A DNA stretch of 64,000 bases. It comes from Cloeon dipterum. Taxonomy: Eukaryota > Arthropoda > Insecta > Ephemeroptera > Baetidae. The notes under the pieces are model-generated. The model saw nothing but the letters and a program-made list of their open reading frames with translations, ran no database searches and was not told the origin of the DNA. Shown in pieces: positions 46,261-59,504 of this stretch (positions are counted from its first letter, which is position 1; every line of letters begins with the position of its first letter). The DNA is taken from assembly GCF_949628265.1 (NCBI RefSeq), contig NC_088788.1, positions 13,268,001 through 13,332,000 on the forward strand. Direction: 5' to 3'. The position numbers and the translations under genes are program-made.

Positions 46261-49200
46261 TTAAGTGTAAAATCATTAAATACTGGATCGAGTGATTGGT
46301 TTTTCAACAGAAAATCTGAAAGGATGGTTTACGTGTGTTCTGTGATAGTAGCTAAAGGAGTAAAATTATGCACCGCGAGTTGGTAGAGCAGAAATGATAA
46401 CGAATTTGTCTAAATTTGATTACCAATCGATAATTATCTTAAATTCGGTGTTGACCACCCAGATTGGCCTAAAAGATGGTTTCATTGGAATGTGTGTGCG
46501 ACCAAATCGAAGAATTATTGCTGTCAACCGTTCTATGTGCGCTGTATAAAAGTGAAGGATCGTTCCGTGTCGGTTTTCACAGCGCGTTGAGCTTCGAATA
46601 ACAAAATTGGTAAATTGGTAATTTAGTTTTCCCGGTTTGGTTTGGCATCGTAACTTCTACTCCTGGTGCTCATGTGCACCAAAAGTAGAATTTCATCATC
46701 CCCCCGTCAAAGTGCCGATTGCAAACGTCATTGTCTGACTAACCACCTAAAAAGCGCGCCAATCTCGCAATTGGGCACTTTGATAGTTGGAATGTGTTTG
46801 ATTTTTTATGAGGCTAAACACAATTATTGTCAGGCAGTACTCTGGAGAAAAAAGAGAATTTGTATGTTACTGTGTGATTAGTTATTTTTTAATTTTCAAA
46901 TATATACGTGTTGAAAGGTGACATAACTGTGTTATTTTACTTTTAAGTTTAACACCGAAAAGATTAAATAATAGACACTTCAGGAGGGAGAATTCAACGC
47001 AAGGCATTGCAGCAAAAGGAGTCTCGCACAAGCAAAGCTATTCTCAGTATCACCGTTGACGTCTTAAAGTCATCAGTCTCGACGTACGATATGCGCGGTA
47101 TCCGCTAATGCCTCGTCTGAAGCTATTGAATTTATCAGATGAACAACGTAGCGGATTCTCATTAGCATTTGAAGGATAAAAAATATAATAGAATATAAAT
47201 AGTGCAATAATAGTAGTTATTTTTTTAACGATTAATTTTTCGGAGTGGCGCTAATTATTGTCATCAGCTAGTTCCTTGATGAAATAAGAACGTCATTTCG
47301 ATGATTTTCGCTTTCGCAATAAATATCGAAATTGAGTAATTGTTTCACCACGATGATGATGATTTTCTATAAATGGTTAAAAACTTATTATCTTTATAAA
47401 TAATCTATTATCCAAATCAAACGAGTTTCAGATAAGAAACCAGTCCAAAGCTGTTGCTACCACATGTAACAACCTTATATTGCGTGTGTGTAGTTCATTT
47501 TTACAGGAATTTGGAGAAAAATTATCAGTTCCAACAACGCAACTATCTGCTTATGAGCACACTTAACATTAGAATTCAACGCAAGGAGCTGTTAAAAAGA
47601 CAGTCAAATTTATTGAATACTATAGTCTTAATTTTATTCATTATATTTACATTCTTTTCGATACATTCTACTTCCAAATAGGATTTAAGGTAATGAAAGG
47701 ATGATGGGATTTAGAAGTAGGAAAGAACGGGTACAATTTTTTAGCTGGAAATCTTTTCCCCACAAACTTTTGCATTTTATTTTACTCGAGATGCTTTCGT
47801 CTTTCTTTTCAAATCAAATTTTCATGAGACCCCACGAGGTGCGTTATTTTTTATGTCCTGAAACATAAAAAATATTATCTGGATACTCACTTACCTGAGG
47901 AGAGTCATGAAAGTTGGATGAGGACGAGATCATTCTCTAGTATTAAATATTATGTAGCATTACATAAATACATTGGTTCAGAAAAGAAGCAACACTAATT
48001 TGGGCTATTTTCTTTTTCTCTCGTGCGTCCCCAAAATTTTATTGAACTGGGGAGCCAATTTTTTTAATCAGCAGCGCCCAAATTTCACAATGATCAATGA
48101 AAAATTTAGCGAGATCTATTAACGGAATAAAAACGAAGAATTGTACACTCTTTTTGGTTGTTACACATTTTAATTCTTGCAAGAAGTCAAGGTTCCCGAC
48201 TTGAGATAAAACGAAGAATTTAACAGATGCCTTCAAACGTCACGGTAAAATAAAAAATAAACGTCAAGACTCCCTCTCTTCACTTAGCAAAAAGCTATGA
48301 AACACAAAAGTTCAAATCCTTTCAATGAGTAGAAAAACCAAAGCAGAGAATAATCGATCAGCTGTTGAACAATCGGCCAGTGAGGCTCATCTCGGCTCCT
48401 TTATGCCTTAATAAGGCGAGTAATACGCCATACGACGGAAACCCCTGCAACGAGACCAAAGTGTTTTGTTTTAGTTTGATTGCCAGTTGCTACAAAACTG
48501 CAGAGGCCGATTCATCTTTAGAGAGAATATTTCTACCTTCCTCATGCAAAAAGAAGAGGGCATGCACTTTGGACTAATAGATAATGAGGAGAAGAGCAGA
48601 ATGAAGGAGAGAAGAGAGAGTTCAGGAGCAAGGAGGGGGCTGTGGTCAAATAAGCAATGGAAAAAGGGGCGATGTTGTTTGTTTTCCAGCGAAATAATAA
48701 ACAACATTTAAGGTTTCCATAACTTTATTAGAGATGACCACAGTTATTTTTTGCGTCTGGTGTCACTTCTTTTTTCCAAATTGTCAGTCATCTCTCAATT
48801 GTCCACCAATGATAAAAAAGTAAAAATAACGAATGCAGCACTAGTAGCTGTGGAGCAATCAAATGTTTCGGTGCGAGAGTTAATCAAATAATACAAATTC
48901 TTCAAAGTCACCAACAAAATACCCTTTTTCCATTGGTTATTCAAACAGTAGAGTTTTACAAACAGCGCAATCATAACAAGTAAGAGACAACTTAACCATC
49001 AACAACAATAGAGGCGATTCATCATCATATTATCTCGCGAATTAATTGTATAAATATGAAACAACATGGCGTTACAAAGTAGTGCTCTAAAATGTGGCAA
49101 GGGTCGATTTATCTGTAGCTTGTACAAAAGGGGGTTGTTTTTACACTGCAGTTAGTTACTTCGGTGTGTCTGTGTGAGTTATTCCGTGTGTGTGTGTATG

Positions 49201-51447
49201 CGTCGTGTAACAAAATTCTCTCTTTATTATTTTTCCAAATGCGTGTCTGAATCAAAAGTCGTATATATCAAGAAATTTTCATTTATCAAACAAGCCCCTG
49301 ACAATAATTGTGTTTCATTTCCCTCAAATATGTCTGCTTTCACTAAGTATAGTAGTTCAGCCTTAAACAAAGCAGCTAGCCCGTCGTGGGTGCCCCGATA
49401 ATATACCAGGGTGCCCAGAGGAGCGGGTGCCGCGGTAGCTTTTTTAAGGTCAGCACCAAAACACATGACTTGACTGGCGCGGCGGCAGAGGCGTCTGACG
49501 GGGGAAAAAAGTAAATCGTCTCCCCGCGCCGTCCGGCCGCGTGGCCAATCATAACAGTATGTAGTTCTAAGATTAATCTTTTGCTTCTTCGTGTCGTGTA
49601 ACAAGAATTGTGTGATACAATTATCGGATGAGGAGAAAGCAAAAGCAGGCGCACATTACTTTCGGTGTCGACTTGCACGTGAGTGGAGAGAACAGAGGTA
49701 TAATAACTATTATTTAATATATGATGCGTCGGCGGCCCGCTCAAAAGCGAGGGGCGCGAGTAGTGTATAAAAGAGGAGGGAGTTTCGCGATCCACTGCTT
49801 TTCTATACACAGAAGAGATTAATTTTGCCAGCGTGGATCAAATCTCGCGTACGGAGCAGTCTTGGGCGCCAATCGAAAGCAGCAGTCTACTCGCTAATGT
49901 GCACTTGCGACAAGGAGAAAACGGTGAAGTTATTTTTTTTATCTAGAACAATAATTATTTTGCAAATATATTGCCGCAGGCTCGGCGGACAAAGAAAGTA
50001 AGTGTCCAGCCGAGCTGTGGCAAGATCAACTGGATAACTCTGCCCACACATAGCCTTTGTAAAAAGACATTGAGCATTTCAGGTGCTTCCTCTGTTCGTG
50101 AACATTGCTTAAAATCTTTTGTAGAGGTAGCGGATTCAACATAAAAAAGTGAACAGCCAAAGTGTGGGCATTTCGTTTGTCTAACAGTTAAAGAGGAGTT
50201 AGTTATTTTCCATTCCACTAATGAGAGATAAAAATAGTACAGCACATAAGTGTATATTATCATCATCGCCTCGGGGAGACTTCAAAAGTCAATGACTTGG
50301 TTTGCGTTTAATTGGAGTTGTTTGCTTGCTTTTTGCTTTGACTAGACGCGAATCAACGCAGCTGACACATCGTTCGTACCCGCCGATGTGAATTTTTTTT
50401 TCAAAAGTTAAACAAAACGGGTTAGGCTCAACTACCCACTTGACGAAGCAACGACTGCCAATGCGGGACAGCAGGGTAGTCAGACAGACAGACGATTAGG
50501 GGAAAAAGCGGAAAGGACTTTGCTTTAACGTAAGCTCCACTTGTTGCCTCAGCAAATTATTCAGCCCCCTCAAGTTTCGTCTTCTTATGCATTAATGTGC
50601 TCTAGTCATAAAGATGCGCGTGTGAACAAGAAATTTATCTCCACATACAAACACTTTACGATATTAGGTTCGTGAACTACACAAGCATTAGGAAAGTAGT
50701 GTGTGACTGACGACAGCAACAACTGTGGAATATTACTTTTAACATTGTATCATCATCATCATCATCGTGTAAGAAAATCTGACTCCTGCTAATTTGCTAA
50801 GCGGCAGTATCATTTGATTAATTATAACCACTTCATGTAATGATTCGTAAACTAGAAATACAACAACTTTCGTAGGTTAAATGAGTAATCTATAAGAGAA
50901 ACACTCCTTCCACGCTTCATTACACAAGGAAGAACGCAATGTGCAAAAATAAAAACACGGAAACTTTGTTATTAATATGGCAGTATAAAATAAATGTGGA
51001 AAGTCGTCATTAAAAGTTGCTTTCTTGGTTTTACTATCCGTTCGCGGTTGACGAAGCAGTAATTTACGTTATTTTTTGTTATAGTTATACTCAAGTAGTA
51101 CCTCTACACCCCTCCCCTCCCACAAGCGGAGGGGATGAACAGCAGCAATGGCTAAAACAACGATTACACTATACAAAACGATCAAAACATCATCATCATT
51201 GTGAAACGAAACGGTGAAATTCGCTTTAACAGCAGTGGTAGCAGCAATCGAAGCTGCCTTCAAGCATGGAAGAACTATCAGAGCGCCAGAAGGACGCCCC
51301 CTGCAACGACCAGCCGGACAACAACCAACAATTACAAAGACGGCATTTCTGCCTAGTACAGACAGAAATAGAAACCAAGAGAAGCCCAGCGTCATTCGGA
51401 AAGTGAAGGAAAAGTGTGCGAGTCGGCCGGCGGGACGAGCGAGGGTG
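46261..51447. other. Intergenic region between the IDLSRF gene and Pabp2
   Basis: About 5.2 kb with no recognised protein gene. A good TATA box lies at 49766-49773, followed by sequence with a nine-codon ATG frame (49897) ending at a weak donor. Short ATC/CAT microsatellites occur at 50747-50767 and 51189-51203. The part next to Pabp2 may be 3' UTR of that gene if distal polyadenylation is used. Confidence 0.5.
49766..49773 (+). promoter_or_regulatory. TATA box of an unidentified transcript
   Basis: TATAAAAG follows GC-rich sequence, with a plausible start near 49797. No known protein begins downstream. The only early ATG frame encodes nine residues before a possible GT donor at 49924. Confidence 0.4.
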
Positions 51448-51453
51448 TTTATT
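51448..51453 (-). terminator. Polyadenylation signal of Pabp2
   Basis: AATAAA on the minus strand, 135 bases downstream of the Pabp2 stop codon. Confidence 0.5.
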
Positions 51454-51587
51454 TTACTAGCGATTTCGCCGTTTGCGAGACAATAAATGAACTTGCTGCT
51501 GCTCACGAGTGTGCGCGCGACCCCTGCAGCTCGTTACTCGGGCAGCAGGTGTGCCGGCCACAGTGGAGGTGCAGAGGTGGCTGCCTG

Positions 51588-53199
51588 TCAGTGAGGGAAC
51601 TGCAGCCCCAAGGCGGGTGGCTGGTGAGGGTGGTACTGAGCCATGATTGGCATCACTTGAGGAGGGGGCGCTTCTTGTGCAGGAGGCGCAACGTACCTTA
51701 TACCCCGACCACGAATGGCCCCACGGTAGCCCATGAAGGCCGGTGCACCTCGCGAGCCACGCCCGCCGCGGAATCTGGCTGCCCCCATGCCTCGGGGTGG
51801 GCGATCAGTCTTGGATAGGCCTGGTCTGTTGGTTCGTTTCGGCATCACCTGCAATAAAAGTTCAGTTAGCTACCAATTTAAAAACGGTGACCAAGCCCAA
51901 CTGAAATATTTTAGGCCTAAATTATAAGAAAGTAATTAAATCAACAAGACTTAACCTTGATTATTAGAGGTCTCAGTGGTTAAAGCCGAATTTTTGGCTG
52001 ACGGCTGACAAATTTTCAAAAATTAAATATTGATAGTGCTTTAAGGCCCTGGGCCAGAGCTGTATTATTTAATACTAATGCATTTATTGTTTTTATGATT
52101 TTTAAGCCGGCGCCTGGCGCAGCTTAACCTAAGTCAACCAGCTGACCATGTGACCAAAAATTAGCCAGCTGGCAGAAACATCAAACAAGACAAGTAAACA
52201 ATCAATCTGTTTTACTTTTAAGTGAAAATTTTTGAATGAATACACGTTTAAAAATAATGGAAATTATCAGAGTTTTAACTTTTAGTTAAGGTTAATCAGT
52301 GATAGGCTAAACACAATAAAAATAGATTCAGTTCGCCTTCAGTGCGCCCAATTTAATTCAATACTTGTTTACCACTGCCTACCTTGTTTTACATAAATAT
52401 AGGAAACTAATCAACATGTTTTTGTTATTATCTGGATGAGTTTCCATCCTGATTCCCATGACATTCACAATTGCAGTTAAAATTGCCTAATAACTTTGTT
52501 TGATGCTTACCTTGATCTGCCTGCCTCGGAACAAGCTCTCATCCATTGCCATGGCAGTAGCCACAGCCTCTCTGTCAGCAAACTCAATGTACGCAAAACC
52601 TTTTGGGTGGCCATCATACTTGTTGCAGAGGATGGTTACTCGATTGACACTTCCACAGCCATGGAAATGCTGCTCAAGCTCTTCAGCAGTTGCGCCATAG
52701 TCGACCTAACAGAGATGTACAAGTTAGTTTTGTGACTAGCTAAGAAAGCCGGTGTAAAGATTTAACATCAGAAATCAAGCTGGGCTAAGAAAATTCACAA
52801 AACCTACATTTCCAACATAAACAGATCGAGCGTCAACCTCCATTTTCTCTTCGACAGACAGATTTGAAGCTAAAAACAAACAATGAGAAACTGCACAGTG
52901 GATTCCAAATAGCACAAACCTCCAGCCGACGGACTGTGCATTTTCATCTGTTTGTCGACTTCGCTCTGAAGTTGTTTCAGTTTTTCCGCCTCTTCCTCCA
53001 TTTCGCGGACCCGGGCCTTTATCGCTTCCAATTCCTAATGCAAACACGAACTTAGTTTTGAAAATAACATCACACAGGAGTAGCAACTCACGGCGTCGTC
53101 AGCAGCTCCAGCCCCTGAGTCGTCGAGCAGCATGTCAGCCCCGTTGCCTGCCCCGTTTTCCAGCCCCTCCATATCGCCCATATCTGCTTCTGCCGACAT
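51588..53199 (-). CDS. Pabp2: Polyadenylate-binding protein 2 (nuclear), five exons
   Basis: Exons, in coding order, are 53092-53199, 52920-53034, 52808-52869, 52511-52705 and 51588-51848, giving 246 residues. An acidic N-terminus ([21 protein letters not shown]) is followed by a coiled-coil helix ([20 protein letters not shown]). A single RRM comes next, with RNP2 as VYVGNVDY and RNP1 as KGFAYIEF. The Arg/Gly-rich tail ([18 protein letters not shown]) is typical of PABPN1. The protein binds growing poly(A) tails in the nucleus, stimulates poly(A) polymerase and controls tail length. No polyalanine tract is present, unlike in the vertebrate protein. The gene is complete and compact. Its promoter lies in the 1.2 kb before the Hnf4 3' end, and both genes run on the minus strand. 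Confidence 0.97.
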
Positions 53200-54371
53200 C
53201 TGTGAAGTACATACATCGTTGATTTGAGGACTCGCTCGGCAATTTTCATATAGATAAAAGGCTTTTAAAAGAATTGCCATTCATTTTCAATTCATACGAT
53301 TAATATTGCTTGATCTCCCTGCGGCAAAGTGATCATATGTTTGCTATGTCGGAAAGTCGATTATTTGGTTACGCCCTTGGCCGACCGAATGCTGAGAATT
53401 TCGACAAGAAAAACGTGGGAGTGTCAGAATCTGCAAAATACTGACTATAGAAAAGCATCAAGGAATAATCCGCGCGCCAATATGCCAATAGAGTTGTAAA
53501 ATAATCGCAAAAAGGCCGAAATACTTGAAATCCTTAAAATACAGGAAGCCGACAAACACAGCTACCGGAATCCAAAGAAGCACGAAAAATTCAGTGAGAA
53601 GTCAAAAACTTTAGGGCTGCAGAGTGAAATATGAGGACGACGAAAATTTTCAGTCACAAATTTTGTGCTAATTCTTCTTATAGAGGCCGATGTTTACAGA
53701 TTAAAATAAGACTATTCCACTCTACCTGCGATATTCTTTGCGGCAACTTGAAGGGCTGCCAACCGAAGGCAAAATTCAAACCAAAATCTAAAGCGACCGA
53801 AGCGCCAAACGATAGAAAAGGGAACTAACTATTAACTAGCATCACGCCCTCAATCTCCTACTTCTGATAACGCCATAAGATGGAGTTCACTATGTATTAT
53901 AAACAATTTTTATTCCTTTTAGTCATCTTGGCGCGAGGGGAAAAGTTTACCCCGTTCACAACTTGAGCATCAAGCACCTCTATAAGCTGATGAATTGGTT
54001 GAATTAAGGTATTTTTATTCCATAATCATGAATGATAATTTCAAAAACAACAAAGTATTAGGATTATTTAAAATAATATTTTTGTTTGTTTAATAAAAAC
54101 ACTAAACAATAATAATGAATAATAATACATAACACAAATCAATAATAAATGGGTTTTAAATTAATTTATGTGAACCTTGGACCTGCCATTTATTTATATT
54201 TTTATTTTCTTAACGATGACTAACATAAAATTTTAAAATATTTCAACGTGATAGAAAATGATAAATTAACTGAAGGAACTGCTGCAGAAATGTTTTTTCG
54301 ATTTCCGGATGGAATCAAAATGCTAAAATTATTTTGTAACCCAAATATATGCATCCTTTATTAATTACAAC
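53200..54371. other. Pabp2 upstream region / Hnf4 downstream region
   Basis: About 1.2 kb. The first 200 bases next to Pabp2 probably hold its promoter, though no TATA box was seen. A 65-codon plus-strand frame at 53631-53828 has no recognised relative and is not called. The left half is moderately GC-rich; 54000-54370 is very AT-rich. Confidence 0.5.
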
Positions 54372-54377
54372 TTTATT
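54372..54377 (-). terminator. Polyadenylation signal of Hnf4
   Basis: AATAAA on the minus strand, about 25 bases after the Hnf4 stop codon. A second lies near 54356. Either would give a very short 3' UTR. Confidence 0.4.
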
Positions 54378-54401
54378 TTGGTGGGAATCAACGTACAAAA
54401 A

Positions 54402-57400
54402 TCAGTAAGGGGAGCTGGGCTGAAGCTCTCTCTTGAACGTGCTCATCAGAACCTGGAAGTGGCCCCCAGAGTGCGAGTGTGGAGGGCTGCTCAAAAATAA
54501 GACGTCCCCATTGCTCTGGGGTTGGTCAACGTCACTGCACTGCACAAGGCTCCGAGGTGGACTGCCCGGATCTTCCACGTCCGTTCCTGGCGAGCTCAGT
54601 GCGTGTCCGTAGCTGTGCACCGAATGATCTACACTGAAGTTGTGCCCAAGCCCCATAGCAACCGCAGGCTCATTTAGGGTAGACTCACTAGCTGCCCCTA
54701 AAATTAAAATAAATTCAGTTTTTTAATATTTATCCATCTTATAAGGTACAAACGAAGCAAAGACTTTATGCAGTGAGGTGAATTTACGGCTGCTTAATAG
54801 CAATTGCAAAATTAAACAGAGTTGTAGCGAAAAAAAACACCTGTCCCAGATACTAAAACAAACTTTTCTTATTTCAATTTAAATCAAATTTATTTATTTG
54901 AATCAATTACGTTATGTTTTCATTTTATAAACATCCGAAATAGTACGAAACTCATCTTCCAAAGAAAATTCCTCTTACTGTGGAATTTTTTAATATATTT
55001 AAAAAAATTGTATTTGAATAAATTGGCAGTTTTTATACAGCTCACTTTTAGTGGGACATAAATAATAACAAATCAAATGGACTTGGATAATATGTATGCA
55101 AATTTTTAAAACATTATAACAAAAGTGCATGCAAGGGTGCTTATCTCCTTCTTTAAAATAACGTGTAACGTGAGAAGCGCACGATCAGCTTTTTGCCTAA
55201 GCCATGCCCACTGAACAAACCCCCAATACAAAAAATCCAAGAGCTATTAAGCGCACATATATAACAATTAAACCAAACATGCGTACTCTAAGGAGGGCTT
55301 TCATGAAATCATAACAACAGTCTTGCACAACCTTTCATGCGGATTGCGTCTCGGTAGCGAATGTGTCATCGAGTTGAGTATTACCTCCAAGAAGCATCTC
55401 TTGAAGAAGCTGATCAATATGAATGTCGCTGAACAGCTTAGCCACCTGAATTTGCTCGATCATCTTCCAACTGATAGACTGCAGCGCTGGCAGGGTCAAC
55501 AAAATCTCTCCAAACCGACCACGGGGGTCGTACTGACGATCACTGATATAGTCCTCCAGGTTCATTTGCACCTGGTACCGCATCGCCTTAATCTTAGCGG
55601 GCTCACTCAACCCTTTGGTGTCTGAAAAATATTAATTTTTTTTTAGAAATTTTCCTAATGGTTACGAATTTAAAATTCGGGTCGATTGAATATAAAGATG
55701 CTTACTTGGATCCAAAAACACCATCGCTTTAAGGCAAGCAAACTCTGATTCATCAATATTGACCTCTGACAGGGGCTTGACAAGCTCGTCCATGACTCTG
55801 CAGCCAACTTGGCTGAGGTCCAGATGCTTCATTTCGGGGTCTAGCTGGCATGGAGGGTGTCTTGCAATGATGCAATTGTTGCCGAGCAGCAGTATGTCCT
55901 TCAGATGGAGGGAGCGCCTGGCGAGGCCCAGCAGCAGGTGTTTCCCGGAGTGCGCTTTGAGCAGGGCCATTTGGTCGTCCAGGGTGAGTTCGGTGAAGGC
56001 GGGAATGACCTTAGCCCAGTGCACCAATGTCATCAGCTGCTGCTTCATGGATTCGCACACATCAGTGATGTCTGCGACTTTTCTGTTTGAGATCTCGTTT
56101 TCAGCGCAGTTAATCTGTAACAACGCATTCAAATTTAAAGCGTAATAATTTTAATTATTCGATCAGTTTTAGTTCTTACCTCGCCTGATGCTCCAACCCT
56201 GTGTCGTTCTGCACTCAGCAAAGATGCCACGGAAAGGCCGTTTCCTACCGATTCATCCACACTCGGTGGCCGCAGACTGATTCTGTCACGCTCATTTTGT
56301 ACAGCTAATAAAAATTAATATTCAGCACCTTTGATTTTTGCCATTGTTTAAATTTACATACCCTCTTTTTTCATTCCTGCTTTGAAACATTTTCGAAGGC
56401 GGCAATAACGGCACTGGTTGCGCTTGTCTTTGTCAACAATGCAACCTCTTCCAAATCTGTAAATTAACGTCTCCGTGTCAAATAGAATTGTGACAATTTC
56501 CATAAATTTATTGATTAAAACAATTGAAAATCAGGGTTCCCTTTAATTTTTGGTCAGTCAAGAAAATTTAAATTATAAAGGAAAATTTTGTTTTCAAAAA
56601 AATTTTAATCTAGACTTATTCATTTTCTTTAATTTAAATTTAGAAGAGGAATCGAACTGTAAAGGAAATAGCTATATTTTCCTCATGATTATTAAATAAA
56701 AAATAATAATTATTTACCTGCACTGATAGTAATGATTCTTGCGCACGCTGCGGCGGAAGAAACCTTTACAGCCGTCACAGGATGAAGCCCCATAATGTTT
56801 TCCAGTGGCTCTGTCTCCGCAGATGGCACACTGCTGGATGGCCTGGGGCTGGTTGCCGCAGCTTCCTGGTGAATTCACCTGTTCTGTTGGTGAAGAAGAA
56901 CCACTGCCAATGGTGAAATTTCCCAATTCAGACGAATCTGCAAACATACAAGGAACAGATGAGTTTATCACTCACTAAATTTTCGTTTAAAATACAATAG
57001 CTCAAATCGAGAATCGAGTCAAAAACAAAAGATTGCGTGGACGCATCGCGGAGTTCGAGTTTTTCGCTCGGCATCTTCTTCTGGATGCAATAACCCAAGC
57101 AAAATCACATAAGGAAATATTTTGGTTTATCAGATCACATGCTCTTAAATATGCAATTATCAGAAAAGAACGAACTTTGTTCATTGGCTGCGGCTATTTT
57201 CACATTTGTTTCTAAACGCAAAGGTGTGAAGATAAAATCAGTGCCGCCGCGATCTTCAGTAAACAAAATACGCCGTTAATTTTCTGATAGCGTCTCGATC
57301 TCTACGTTTTTAGCCTTCGAGATTTCAAGTCGTGAGTACTTGTGATATCAAATTTTGCATTATTTAACAACCATATTCAATAGTTTGGTCTGGCGAGCAA

Positions 57401-59504
57401 ACAAATATTCCCTTTTTATCTTTCTGCTCTGATTTCTATGCTCGTTTTCAATATCGGCTCGCACAGAGAGCTTCTAGTAAAAAATCTTAAGAGTCTGTAT
57501 TCCAGTACTTAAGCGCAGTAACGGAAAAAAGAGCGATTCAATCGCGCAATAATCTATAATTATGCATATGTGTGGAAACTGGGAAGATTACAATAATTGA
57601 TAAGTCGATGAATCATTTTAGTTAAAAAAAACTTTCTCGCCTGCATGGTATTTTAATTGGGAAAACTAGAAGACTAAAAAATATGAAATAATTGTGTTTC
57701 AATTTAAAGAAATCCCAGGAAAAAACAAGTTTATCTTATTACCAACAACATGCGTACATTTTCACAAAGTAGCTCATTCGCTAGCAATAAGATCAAATCC
57801 CCCATAAAAACTTACCAAATGTTGCGAATTTCATTGCAGATATAAATGCTTCTGCAAAGCGCAAGACTGTAAATTTGCATTTCAGCGGGAGTCCGTTGTC
57901 TTTAACAGACTAACTTTCCCAATAAGATAGGAGGATTCTCCAGACTAATAAATCAGAGCTCACATGGCTGAGTATGAGACATATATCTGCCCAGCTTTGA
58001 AGTGATAAGTGCTCCCGGATAGCTGGGTCGAAGTTCAGCACGAGGGCACCCATGCTTTATCACGCATGGCAAGAGTGATTTCAGAAAGCAAAATAAAATA
58101 TCAAGAATTAGTTAAACTGGAGATATTATTGAAAATAAATACGAAGACGTTGAGGAAAACTTTTGCGGCATGTCAGTAATATGCGACACAAATCGGTTTA
58201 AATATTTAATTTGTGAACTGTTGAATATTGCTAGTCATTTCAATTTGTCAAATGTCACATAAAGCTTTCATATGATGTTGAGACCGTAATAATTTACAAA
58301 CCTCTACCTTTTTTGCTCAGGTCAGAATGTGTACTTAAAATAAATATTTGGAAAGTTAAACAACTCCTTTACGTTTTAAAATCTAAAACAAATATTAGAC
58401 TTTATTAAAGAAAGCAAAAAATGTATAAATAATCAATTCACCTCAATATAAAATACAAACCCCACCGACTTTAAATGAAAAATTGTCGTTGCTTTCTAAG
58501 TCATCTTATTGCGTATAAAATATTAGTTAAATTGCGAAATTTGATAACCTTTTTCAAATTTTATGGAGGGTTGACAGGGGCTCGAATATATACTTACTAT
58601 TATTTTCGATTTGAGCATCAGGAACCAAAGTGCGGAGATATTGTGCAAGTAACGGAGTTGGCTCTCTTTGTTTGCCAACTTCGCTCGGTAAATTTGGTGC
58701 AAGTTTCGGGTCACTGTAGAGGTCATGTGACACATCCTGTGCCTGCATGCAACCAGAAAATCCCTCATTTTGTGGTCGCACACTATTGCTATTAGAAACG
58801 TCTGATGACGCAGTCACAAGCTGGTTAGCGGAAAAATCCGTCGAAACAGTTGGATTTGATCGCATGGAAAATAATGCTGGCTGCCGAATCAATGAATTCT
58901 CGTGGCAGCTGGACGCCGCCGATAGCCCTGGTTGTGTAGTAATATTGGGGCAGTTTCCCATCGCGGACTGTGGTTGCACGCGCGTGAAATTATCCGAAAA
59001 AAGCTCAGGTTGCATAAAGGAGCCATGCGCTGATTGGGGATGCGTATAACAATGATTTACACCCTCACTCCCTGGGACGGTGTACGTTGAGTTCTGGTGT
59101 ACGTGCGTGAAACTTTTGTTAAATGCGGGCAATGATTGCAATTGAGCCGATGAATTCTGAGGAAGCGTGCCATCGGAAACGTAAGCTGTCGATGGTGCCT
59201 GCGGTCGAGCGTTGGAACAGTTTGTACAGCCGGGGCAGTGGGCATTCTGAGGGTGCTTTTCAACAGGAACGATCTGCGAGTAGTTATTGTGACAGCAAAA
59301 TACTTCATCCTGGATTTCTGTGTTGGAGGAGTCCGAACTTGAGGTCTCGGCAAGTTCCATGGAGGAAATTTCCTCGAAGGAAGGAAGAGTTTCCTGACTG
59401 TCAGAGTCAAGTGGCTGCGAGTTAACAAGAAATTCCTGCATGCTGTCAAAGCTTGATATGAATGAATCGACGAAGTTGTCAATATCCATCTCGAAGGTCT
59501 CCAT
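54402..59504 (-). CDS. Hnf4: Hepatocyte nuclear factor 4 (nuclear receptor NR2A), seven exons, long N-terminal isoform
   Basis: Exons, in coding order, are 58598-59504, 56718-56937, 56362-56456, 56180-56304, 55706-56114, 55385-55621 and 54402-54697, giving 762 residues, all in frame. Exon 1 encodes about 302 Ser/Asn/Gln-rich residues starting with the acidic [19 protein letters not shown], likely an activation domain. The two-zinc-finger DNA-binding domain follows: [20 protein letters not shown] and P-box [10 protein letters not shown], then [20 protein letters not shown]. The ligand-binding domain has [60 protein letters not shown] and [10 protein letters not shown] Ser/Pro-rich F domain ends the protein. 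HNF4 binds DR1 elements and controls lipid and glucose metabolism in gut and fat body. Reading through the exon 6 donor would give a shorter end with a stop at 55335. Confidence 0.96.
57816..57834 (-). CDS. Hnf4: Alternative first coding exon of Hnf4 (exon 1b)
   Basis: ATG followed by codons for MKFATF and one further base, ending at a perfect GTAAGT donor. It is in phase 1, as the shared exon at 56937 requires. It would replace the 302-residue N-terminus with six residues, similar to the short N-termini of HNF4 isoforms in other animals. About 170-230 bases upstream lie TGATAAGT (58003-58010) and TTATCA (58057-58062), GATA-type sites that fit gut or fat-body expression. No transcript evidence is available here. 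Confidence 0.55.

Noticed and set aside
51069..51506. Overlapping frames on both strands beside Pabp2
   Set aside because: GC-rich probable 3' UTR; no recognisable domain, and hydrophobic runs come from repeated CAT/ATC codons.
53631..53828. 65-codon plus-strand frame with basic C-terminus, considered as a small ribosomal-type protein
   Set aside because: Motifs of known small ribosomal proteins are absent, and no promoter or intron structure was seen.
55335..55384. Short alternative Hnf4 C-terminus from reading through the exon 6 donor
   Set aside because: Possible as intron retention, but the downstream exon fits the frame and gives a typical F domain, so it is not called separately.
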